From Bathymodiolus brooksi (Eukaryota > Mollusca > Bivalvia > Mytilida > Modiolidae), in NCBI GenBank assembly GCA_963680875.1, contig OY804590.1, forward strand, positions 18,226,886 through 18,290,885: DNA of 64,000 nucleotides. The letters are read 5' to 3'. Below the pieces are notes generated by a model. It searched no databases and had not been told where the DNA came from. It saw only the letters and a list, made by a program, of their open reading frames with translations. Positions 1 through 8,643 of the stretch are shown one piece after another. A program made the translations under genes and the position numbers. Within the stretch, counting starts at the first letter, position 1, and every line of letters begins with the position of its first letter.

Positions 1-3000
1 TCTGTGTCTTGTGTCCAATGTTGTATGTTTTTTGTTGTTGCTTCGTTTATTTTCGTTCTGTGTCTTGTGTCCAATGTTGTATGTTTTTTGTTGTTGCTTC
101 GTTTATTTTCGTTCTGTGTCTTGTGTCCAATGTTGTATGCTTTTTGTTGTTGCTTCGTTTATCTTCGTTCTGTGTCTTGTGTCTAATGTTGTAAGTTTCT
201 TGTTGTTGCCTCGTTTATCTTCGTTCTGTGTCTTGTGTCCAATGTTGTATGTTTTTTGTTGTTGCTTCGTTTATCTTCGTTCTGTGTCTTGTGTCCAATG
301 TTGTATGTTTTTTGTTGTTACTTCGTTTATTTTCGTTCTGTGTCTTGTGTCCAATGTTGTATGTTTTTAGTTGTTGCTTCGTTTATCTTCGTTCTGTGTC
401 TTGTGTCCAATGTTGTATGTTTTTTGTTGTTGCTTCGTTTATTTTCGTTCTGTGTCTTGTGTCCAATGTTGTATGTTTCTTGTTGTTGCTTCGTTTATCT
501 TCGTTCTGTGTCTTGTGTCCAATGTTGTATGTTTTTTGTTGTTGCTTCGTTTATCTTCGTTCTGTGTCTTGTGTCCAATGTTGTATGTTTCTTGTTGTTG
601 CTTCGTTTATTTTCGTTCTGTGTCTTGTGTCCAATGTTGTATGTTTCTTGTTGTTGCTTCGTTTATCTTCGTTCTGTGTCTTGTGTCCAATGTTGTATGT
701 TTCTTGTTGTTGCTTCGTTTATTTTCGTTCTGTGTCTTGTGTCCAATGTTGTATGTTTTTGTTGTTGCTTCGTTTATTTTCGTTCTGTGTCTTGTGTCCA
801 ATGTTGTATGTTTTTTGTTGTTGCTTCGTTTATCTTCGTTCTGTGTCTTGTGTCCAATGTTGTATGTTTTTTGTTGTTACTTCGTTTATTTTCGTTCTGT
901 GTCTTGTGTCCAATGTTGTATGTTTCTTGTTGTTGCTTCGTTTATCTTCGTTCTGTGTCTTGTGTCCAATGTTGTATGTTTTTTGTTGTTGCTTCGTTTA
1001 TCTTCGTTCTGTGTCTTGTGTCCAATGTTGTATGTTTTTTGTTGTTGCTTCGTTTATCTTCGTTCTGTGTCTTGTGTCCAATGTTGTATGTTTTTTGTTG
1101 TTACTTCGTTTATTTTCGTTCTGTGTCTTGTGTCCAATGTTGTATGTTTTTTGTTGTTGCTTCGTTTATCTTCGTTCTGTGTCTTGTGTCCAATGTTGTA
1201 TGTTTTTTGTTGTTGCTTCGTTTATTTTCGTTCTGTGTCTTGTGTCCAATGTTGTATGTTTCTTGTTGTTGCTTCGTTTATCTTCGTTCTGTGTCTTGTG
1301 TCCAATGTTGTATGTTTCTTGTTGTTGCTTCGTTTATCTTCGTTCTGTGTCTTGTGTCCAATGTTGTATGTTTTTTGTTGTTGCTTCGTTTATTTTCGTT
1401 CTGTGTCTTGTGTCCAATGTTGTATGTTTCTTGTTGTTGCTTCGTTTATCTTCGTTCTGTGTCTTGTGTCCAATGTTGTATGTTTCTTGTTGTTGCTTCG
1501 TTTATCTTCGTTCTGTGTCTTGTGTCCAATGTTGTATGTTTTTTGTTGTTGCTTCGTTTATCTTCGTTCTGTGTCTTGTGTCCAATGTTGTATGTTTTTT
1601 GTTGTTGCTTCGTTTATCTTCGTTCTGTGTCTTGTGTCCAATGTTGTATGTTTCTTGTTGTTGCTTCGTTTATCTTCGTTCTGTGTCTTGTGTCCAATGT
1701 TGTATGTTTTTTGTTGTTGCTTCGTTTATCTTCGTTCTGTGTCTTGTGTCCAATGTTGTATGTTTTTTGTTGTTGCTTCGTTTATCTTCGTTCTGTGTCT
1801 TGTGTCCAATGTTGTATGTTTTTTGTTGTTGCTTCGTTTATTTTCGTTCTGTGTCTTGTGTCCAATGTTGTATGCTTTTTGTTGTTGCTTCGTTTATCTT
1901 CGTTCTGTGTCTTGTGTCTAATGTTGTATGTTTCTTGTTGTTGCCTCGTTTATCTTCGTTCTGTGTCTTGTGTCCAATGTTGTATGTTTTTTGTTGTTGC
2001 TTCGTTTATCTTCGTTCTGTGTCTTGTGTCCAATGTTGTATGTTTTTTGTTGTTGCTTCGTTTATCTTCGTTCTGTGTCTTGTGTCCAATGTTGTATGTT
2101 TTTTGTTGTTACTTCGTTTATTTTCCTTCTGTGTCTTGTGTCCAATGTTGTATGTTTTTTGTTGTTGCTTCGTTTATCTTCGTTCTGTGTCTTGTGTCCA
2201 ATGTTGTATGTTTTTGTTGTTGCTTCGTTTATCTTCGTTCTGTGTCTTGTGTCCAATGTTGTATGTTTTTTGTTGTTGCTTCGTTTATTTTCGTTCTGTG
2301 TCTTGTGTCCAATGTTGTATGCTTTTTGTTGTTGCTTCGTTTATCTTCGTTCTGTGTCTTGTGTCTAATGTTGTATGTTTCTTGTTGTTGCCTCGTTTAT
2401 CTTCGTTCTGTGTCTTGTGTCCAATGTTGTATGTTTTTTGTTGTTGCTTCGTTTATCTTCGTTCTGTGTCTTGTGTCCAATGTTGTATGTTTTTTGTTGT
2501 TGCTTCGTTTATCTTCGTTCTGTGTCTTGTGTCCAATGTTGTATGTTTTTTGTTGTTGCTTCGTTTATCTTCGTTCTGTGTCTTGTGTCCAATGTTGTAT
2601 GTTTCTTGTTGTTGCTTCGTTTATTTTCGTTCTGTGTCTTGTGTCCAATGTTGTATGTTTTTTGTTGTTGCTTCGTTTATCTTCGTTCTGTGTCTTGTGT
2701 CCAATGTTGTATGTTTCTTGTTGTTGCTTCGTTTATTTTCGTTCTGTGTCTTGTGTCCAATGTTGTATGTTTTTTGTTGTTACTTCGTTTATTTTCGTTC
2801 TGTGTCTTGTGTCCAATGTTGTATGTTTCTTGTTGTTGCTTCGTTTATTTTCGTTCTGTGTCTTGTGTCCAATGTTGTATGTTTTTTGTTGTTGCTTCGT
2901 TTATCTTCGTTCTGTGTCTTGTGTCCAATGTTGTATGTTTTTTGTTGTTGCTTCGTTTATTTTCGTTCTGTGTCTTGTGTCCAATGTTGTATGTTTCTTG

Positions 3001-3725
3001 TTGTTGCTTCGTTTATCTTCGTTCTGTGTCTTGTGTCCAATGTTGTATGTTTTTTGTTGTTGCTTCGTTTATCTTCGTTCTGTGTCTTGTGTCCAATGTT
3101 GTATGTTTTTTGTTGTTGCTTCGTTTATCTTCGTTCTGTGTCTTGTGTCCAATGTTGTATGTTTTTTGTTGTTACTTCGTTTATTTTCGTTCTGTGTCTT
3201 GTGTCCAATGTTGTATGTTTTTTGTTGTTGCTTCGTTTATCTTCGTTCTGTGTCTTGTGTCCAATGTTGTATGTTTTTTGTTGTTGCTTCGTTTATCTTC
3301 GTTCTGTGTCTTGTGTCCAATGTTGTATGTTTTTTGTTGTTGCTTCGTTTATCTTCGTTCTGTGTCTTGTGTCCAATGTTGTATGTTTTTTGTTGTTGCT
3401 TCGTTTATCTTCGTTCTGTGTCTTGTGTCCAATGTTGTATGTTTTTTTTTGTTGCTTCGTTTATCTTCGTTCTGTGTCTTGTGTCCAATGTTGTATGTTT
3501 CTTGTTGTTGCTTCGTTTATTTTCGTTCTGTGTCTTGTGTCCAATGTTGTATGTTTTTTGTTGTTGCTTCGTTTATTTTCGTTCTGTGTCTTGTGTCCAA
3601 TGTTGTATGTTTTTGTTGTTGCTTCGTTTATCTTCGTTCTGTGTCTTGTGTCCAATGTTGTATGTTTTTTGTTGTTGCTTCGTTTATCTTCGTTCTGTGT
3701 CTTGTGTCCAATGTTGTATGTTTCT
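1..3725. repeat. 56-bp satellite array, about 66 units, truncated by window start
   Basis: A head-to-tail array with a 56-bp period containing the core TCTGTGTCTTGTGTCCAATG. Units differ mainly at a few sites (TTTT/TTTC after TATG, TTATC/TTATT, GCTTC/ACTTC), and a few units are 55 bp long through loss of one T. Because 56 is not a multiple of 3 and the unit lacks stop codons, all plus-strand frames stay open and give spurious proteins of over 1,100 residues. The unit resembles a stretch of the dispersed repeat at 7,130-7,170, so the array probably arose from such an element. A short relative with about 10 units lies at 40,298-40,862. Confidence 0.95.
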
Positions 3726-3789
3726 CTTGATTCCTGATTGTCTCCAACATTTATAAACTACTTCAATGACAATTTTACGTGACAATGTT

Positions 3790-4200
3790 TTTTTTCGCTA
3801 TCACGTTGTCATGGTGCTTTAAGAAAGCTCTGAGGATGCCATATGGGTAATCAGAAGCCAAAAATCAAAGAACAAACAATACAATGGCCAACAGAAGAAC
3901 AAACAATACAATGGTCAACAGAGGAACAAACAATACAATGGCCAACAGATGAACAAACAATACAATGGCCAACAGAAGAACAAACAATACAATGGCCTAC
4001 AGAAGAACAAACAATGCAATGGTCAACAGAAGAACAATCAATACAATGGCCAACAGAAGAACGAAATAGGGATAAACAATGATCTACAAAACACGACAAA
4101 GAAAACTAAAGATTAAGAAACACGAGTCCTACTAATCACTGGGGATGAATGCAGGTTTTCTGAAGGTGTAAATAGTTTCTGCTTCACTAGTTTTGCTGCA
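3790..4200 (+). repeat. Dispersed mussel-type repeat carrying a 27-bp minisatellite (7 units)
   Basis: The segment starts near GATGCCATATGGGTAATCAG and ends in a part like GATTAAGAAACACGAG, the same order as the dispersed repeats at 6,650-6,790 and 50,880-51,060. Its middle part, ACAATACAATGGCCAACAG, is expanded into seven 27-bp units at about 3,867-4,058. The 27-bp period keeps a frame open (EEQTIQWPT repeated), but I see no sign of a real gene. The duplicate at 41,006-41,250 has nine units. Confidence 0.85.
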
Positions 4201-4260
4201 ATATCATGATGGATATAGAGTATACGTTTTTAAATTAGTTTGTTTGTTTGTTTGTTTGAT

Positions 4261-4504
4261 GGTCTTTAACGCCACTTTCAACAATATTTCAGCTATATCG
4301 TGGCGATCAGCATTATTGATGGAGGAAACCAGAGGAACCGGAGAAAACCACCTACCTCTCGCAAGTCACTGACAAACTTTATCACATAATGTTGTACACC
4401 ACGCCCTGCTCGAGAGTCGAACTCATAACATCAGTGGTGATAGACACTGATTGCATAGGTAGTTGTAAATCCAACTACCATACGATCATGGCCACGACGG
4501 CCCC
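4261..4504 (-). mobile_element. tRNA-derived SINE, near full length
   Basis: Read on the minus strand it begins GGGGCCGTCGTGGCC, carries a tRNA-like 5' region with a B-box-like GAGTTCGACTC, and ends in a tail with ATATAGCTGAAATATTGTTG and AGTGGCGTTAAAGACC. At least ten full or partial copies lie in this window on both strands, so it is an abundant SINE. The closest match is the duplicated copy at 41,446-41,689. I do not assign a formal family name. Confidence 0.85.
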
Positions 4505-5072
4505 TTTTCAATTAGATAACGTGTCATTTTCTGCACTGTCCAATGGCATGTTGTATTTGTGATGGGCGAGTGCATGTGGAACTAGATTACCAACTACATG
4601 TAGATTCATTTTTGAATGACAAACTCTGTCAGATTTAAACTCTAGCAATTCTCGAGTATTGGACCAGAACCAGCATAACAACTTTGATTGGTGTAACGTC
4701 ACCTGTGGGAGTTACTAAGCCCAATGCCGTCAAATACCATTATTGAAATTGAAATTATACCAAATTCTACTAATGTCTATATATCCACTTGAACTCGCCC
4801 ATGGTACAAGTAAAAAAACTTACATCGAGGCCAGACAAAATGGCGTCTGATTTCGTGTTCAGTGCGAGGCGTTAGACGTATTTCCATCCCTTGTCATCTG
4901 CATACCTATGTCTAAAAATCAGACCTAGATGACTCAGCATAAAAAAATGATTTTGATTTTCATATTGTAATGAGGCTGTTTTTCTTCTTCTTCAGAAACC
5001 TCATTCAATGACGACGTCCACCGATTAGATTGATATTGAGGAATAACAGGTTTCAATATCTGATAAATCGAA
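4505..5072. other. 5' flank of the first HldE-like gene
   Basis: No convincing coding sequence on either strand. The stretch is nearly identical to 41,690-42,258, so the whole upstream region was duplicated together with the gene. Promoter elements could not be identified with confidence. Open frames antisense to the gene in this area look like shadows. Confidence 0.6.
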
Positions 5073-6503
5073 ATGAGCAACAAAAGGAAAATACTGTCAC
5101 TATTGGATTCATCCAAGCGTGTCCTTGTAATTGGAGATATTATTTTAGAAAAATACGTACATGGAACGTATAACAGAACATCACCTGAGAACAGCATGCC
5201 TGTCTTCCGAATAGAAAAAGAAGAGTACCGATTGGCTGGAACCGGAAATATAATAAGAAACCTACTCTTAATGAATTTGGCTGTCGATGTCGTATCAGTC
5301 ATTGGAAATAATGACAAGATAGTTCTAGATTTATTAAAAGACATGAAATTAGACATGTATGGAATCACACGATCTCAAAACTATTGCGTTAAAACAATAA
5401 CACGCTACTTCTGCAATAAACGTCTATGTTTTCAAACTGATAATGAAGAAAATGGTGAGATCCCTGAAGAAATGAAAGATACTTTGTTACAAATTACACA
5501 CATTCTTAATAGTACAAAAACTTACAATTGTATAGTTATAGCAAGCTGTGGACACAAACTAGTATCGACTACTATTGGACAATATATAATACAAGAAGCT
5601 AATCTTCGAGGCATTCCAACGATCGTCGATACTAATATTAAAAGAGACGATCACATATTTTATGGAGCTACTTTCCTTAAGCTGAACCATGAAGAAGCAA
5701 ACGGTATTTGCCTGACAGAAAACGAAGATCTTTCTATCAAGTGTAAAAATGTCTGCGAACAATTCAAGGCACAGGTTAGCATGATAATGATGCTCGAAAA
5801 GGGATTGGCGTTTTACAAACACAACGACGTCCCTCCATTTCAGGTCATACCGATGTTGGATGATGTAAAGATGACGGATAATTGTGGAGCAGGCGATGCC
5901 GCGTTAACAGCCTTTGTATTTGGAATAATTCATCAATGGACAATTACAGAATCTTGTCAGTTTGCCAATTCTTGTACAGCGGATGTCTTAGAAAGATTTG
6001 GTACAGCGTCAGTGTCAATGATAAACGTCATTTCACAGAGGGTACTAACCACCCAGAAGGAAGTTAAGAACTTAAAATGGCTGATACCGGAAGATGCAAC
6101 GGTTGTACTTACCACCGGATGTTTCGATATTATTCATGTTGGTCACGTGGACTCATTACGTCAAGCAAAAGATATGGGTGATATACTAATAGTAGCTCTG
6201 AACTCAGATGTGTCTGTTAAGAGTTACAAAGATGACACAAGACCGATTATTCCAATTGAACAAAGATGTCGTATGTTACAGGATACAAAGCATGTGGATT
6301 TCATAGTAATTTTTGACGAATCTGTACCTAGATGGATTGTTGATATACTTGACCCGGATATATTTGCCAAAGGTGACGAATACAACGAAGAACGTATCAG
6401 AAAAGATTTTCCATCTCTTAGAAAAATATGTAATACTCATGATGCTCCAGAAGTCAGAGGATTATGCACAACTTATATTATAGACAAAATAAAGAAAATT
6501 TAA
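5073..6503 (+). CDS. hldE: HldE-like bifunctional heptose-7-phosphate kinase / heptose-1-phosphate adenylyltransferase, copy 1
   Basis: An uninterrupted 476-residue frame, matching the usual length of bacterial HldE (about 477). Residues about 14-320 form a PfkB/ribokinase-type kinase: VLVIGD at 17-22, AGTGN at 55-59 in place of the usual GGAAN, and the catalytic GAGD at 272-275. Residues about 343-476 form a cytidylyltransferase-fold domain: TTGCFDIIHVGH at 347-358 with the HxGH nucleotide-binding motif, VALNSD at 374-379, and the IEQRCRML segment at 395-402. In bacteria the enzyme phosphorylates D-glycero-D-manno-heptose-7-phosphate at C1 and adenylylates the 1-phosphate, giving ADP-heptose. 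The family DYxKG kinase motif is not recognisable (ASCGHK at 157-162), so the substrate could differ. Asp387 replaces a Gly of the KGDxRP motif that copy 2 keeps. The gene is intronless, followed by AATAAA, and flanked by animal repeats. Start chosen as the first ATG, just before the kinase domain. Confidence 0.9.
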   Translation: MSNKRKILSLLDSSKRVLVIGDIILEKYVHGTYNRTSPENSMPVFRIEKEEYRLAGTGNIIRNLLLMNLAVDVVSVIGNNDKIVLDLLKDMKLDMYGITRSQNYCVKTITRYFCNKRLCFQTDNEENGEIPEEMKDTLLQITHILNSTKTYNCIVIASCGHKLVSTTIGQYIIQEANLRGIPTIVDTNIKRDDHIFYGATFLKLNHEEANGICLTENEDLSIKCKNVCEQFKAQVSMIMMLEKGLAFYKHNDVPPFQVIPMLDDVKMTDNCGAGDAALTAFVFGIIHQWTITESCQFANSCTADVLERFGTASVSMINVISQRVLTTQKEVKNLKWLIPEDATVVLTTGCFDIIHVGHVDSLRQAKDMGDILIVALNSDVSVKSYKDDTRPIIPIEQRCRMLQDTKHVDFIVIFDESVPRWIVDILDPDIFAKGDEYNEERIRKDFPSLRKICNTHDAPEVRGLCTTYIIDKIKKI

Positions 6504-6621
6504 ATTTTAAATTTGTGCTTTCTGTGAAAGACTGAAATTCACATTTCTGTATTTATATTGATAAAATTGATAATACTCAGCTTACAATTTCTATACATGT
6601 TTGTGTCTCACAGTGTCGCTC

Positions 6622-6627
6622 AATAAA
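6622..6627 (+). promoter_or_regulatory. Candidate polyadenylation signal AATAAA
   Basis: AATAAA lies about 119 bases after the stop codon of the HldE-like gene, in TCGCTCAATAAAACTACA. It is conserved in the second copy at 43,808-43,813. It supports the gene being transcribed as a eukaryotic unit, but transcript ends are unknown. Confidence 0.5.
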
Positions 6628-6639
6628 ACTACATATTAA

Positions 6640-7215
6640 CTTCTCCATGAGAAAAGTTTAAAGATAACAAAGGGGTAATCAGAAACCTTAAACCGAATGA
6701 CAGACAACACAATGGCTAAAAGGGACAATGATATACAGATCATTAATAATTGAGCAACACGAACACCACTAAAAACCGTCATAAGACAGAAATTATACAG
6801 TATTTTATTATGGATGATGTAAACATACGTTTTCATACCTATTTCAACAATATTTCTAGGTTGAATTCATCGCTGCAAAAATTTTACGGTCGTCATCATG
6901 AACTTGTTATGGAATCGTTATGAAATATCCTTTTCTCAAATTGCAATGAATATTTTTATTTTATGTAGATATTTTCTTTGCTCTGGATAAGACTTTTAGC
7001 GAACTTGACTATATGACTATCACGCAGGGTATCTTATAAGAAACAGGATCTGCTTACCATCCACAACCACATGGGTTCATCCCCGATATGTTGGTGTGAT
7101 CCGAGTTGCTTATCTTTTAGTTTCCTATGTTGTTTTGTTTATCTTCGTTCTGTGTCTTGTGTCCAATGTTGCCAGTGTTTCTGGATTGTCCATTATTGAT
7201 TGTCCCTTTGGTTAA
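6640..7215. repeat. Two abutting dispersed-repeat segments
   Basis: 6,655-6,790 resembles the repeat at 50,880-51,060 (GGGGTAATCAGAAACC, GAGCAACACGAAC). From 6,850 a related segment runs in the other orientation: TTTTACGGTCGTCATCATGA, GATCTGCTTACC, then TTATCTTCGTTCTGTGTCTT and ATTGTCCCTTTGG. The latter contains the sequence from which the 56-bp satellite unit appears to derive. Duplicated at about 43,826-44,400. A peptide like KFYGRHH can be read in it, which may be the decayed end of a retroelement frame, but I would not call a gene. Confidence 0.75.
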
Positions 7216-7219
7216 CGTT

Positions 7220-7386
7220 TATTCAGTTTTGTTGGCAAAGAAAACCAACCTTCTGTAAGGGGCCCTTGACTGTAGAAGATGATATCGAGTACAACTCCCC
7301 GTGGGTGGGGTCATACTTGTATGCGATAAGAAGCGATTGTAGACATGTAAATTCAACTACCATATGATCGCGACCACAAACTTTAA
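7220..7386 (-). mobile_element. Degenerate SINE fragment
   Basis: On the minus strand it shows GTGGTCGCGATCATATGGTA and GTTGTACTCGATA, resembling the 5' half of the SINE at 4,261-4,504. The 3' tail is missing. Present again in the duplicate at about 44,405-44,572. Confidence 0.55.
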
Positions 7387-7429
7387 ATAATTGAAGCACA
7401 CAACTAAATGAAAAAAAACATAACACACC

Positions 7430-8640
7430 GTCAGATTACAGAAATCTAATAAGAAAATTATAGAAACGGACACATTCGATAGCTTATCAACCTATATATT
7501 TATCTATATAGCGGAAGCTGGAATTAAACGTTTTGCAACTTTTCTATCTTTATTCTTGAGAAGCCCTTAAAGGAATTCTACCCAATAAGCATGTAGAAAC
7601 AAATAAGCGAGTAGCGGAGCAAACACATTGGAACACCAATCCATCAAACTGAACAAACATTTTGTTGATTACAAAATCTACCATTTGAACGACCTCGTCC
7701 TGCTTCATTTATTATTACCTTATGAGTGGCTTTTGAGGAAGTAAGACTTATCTCTTCCAATATGAAGATAGCATAATACGTTTGTCACCTGTTCTTCTGT
7801 GAGAAACAATACTGAATCAATTCATTAAGTCTAGATATTTAGTTGAGCATGTGGATGTCCCAGGTATTAAAACCGACCCTCCGTAAGCCATTGACAAATG
7901 TTGTTTTGAGTACTCTTCACCAGTAATGGGATTAGGGATTATGGGAGTTTTAAATCTTTTGCAATGAGGTCGTGGTGGTAAGTTTTATTGGAGGAGGCAA
8001 CCGGTGTACTAATATCCGGGAGAACTGCCGACTGTCAGCGATTAAAATAATTCAGCCATAAAGTACAAATAACACACCATTTTTTGAACCACTCATGTTT
8101 AAGGAAAAGGTCAGTTTCCCTTCCAATATCTTTGTTTTCTGAAGATTAAAAAACATTCAATGATGTAAATGTTTTACCTCAAAATGATCACATAGAAATG
8201 TTACCAAACAAATTCAGTCTTTAGCCATCTTTGTCAGCTAATAGTTACCATTCGCATCTTCCCTTCTTCACCTTTGTCAGCGTGAGCTGTAATTTCGTAA
8301 TTACTGCGCCCTGCCATTTATTGGATTTTGTCGGATAAGTCCTTTATTATGATACCATTTTCAACCAATCGACACAGATAATTCATTTTGCTCATATCAC
8401 ATTATGTACACAGTTGACAGAAAACACTAAATGTGTCCCCAAAAATTATTCTGAATTCCCTCGTGGCAAAGCATACACGTGTACATTATGTTTACTTTCT
8501 ACCTATAAGGCACATGTTTTGTAACATGCATTTTGATTGGATTACAACTAAAGCTAGCTGAATCTAGTTAATCCCGTTTGACCACGAAAATCCGGATAAC
8601 GCTTCCAATGGCGCAGAGGGGGAAAGGCGGATGTTTTAAC
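7430..8640. other. Intergenic stretch between the two convergent genes
   Basis: AT-rich DNA without an open frame or RNA gene that I can support. It is nearly identical to 44,615-45,826 in the duplicated copy. Both flanking genes point into it, so it holds their 3' flanks. Confidence 0.6.
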
Positions 8641-8643
8641 AGG

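Noticed and set aside
1..3725. Tandem repeats considered as CRISPR arrays
   Set aside because: Units are contiguous with no variable spacers, and the DNA is eukaryotic.
228..3756. Open frames of over 1,100 residues rich in Cys, Phe, Val and Leu (repeated VSNVVCFLLLLRL)
   Set aside because: They are translations of the stop-free 56-bp satellite and exist in all three plus frames at once.
3867..4082. EEQTIQWPT repeat protein
   Set aside because: The 27-bp minisatellite inside a dispersed repeat; copy number differs between duplicates and there is no gene context.
4934..5368. 144-residue minus-strand frame over the HldE-like gene, also seen at 42,057-42,554
   Set aside because: Antisense shadow of the conserved kinase domain.
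5073..6503. HldE-like gene as bacterial contamination
   Set aside because: It lies in continuous sequence with SINEs and an intron-bearing gene, is duplicated with them, lacks bacterial neighbours and has the local base composition. A chimeric assembly cannot be fully excluded without reads.
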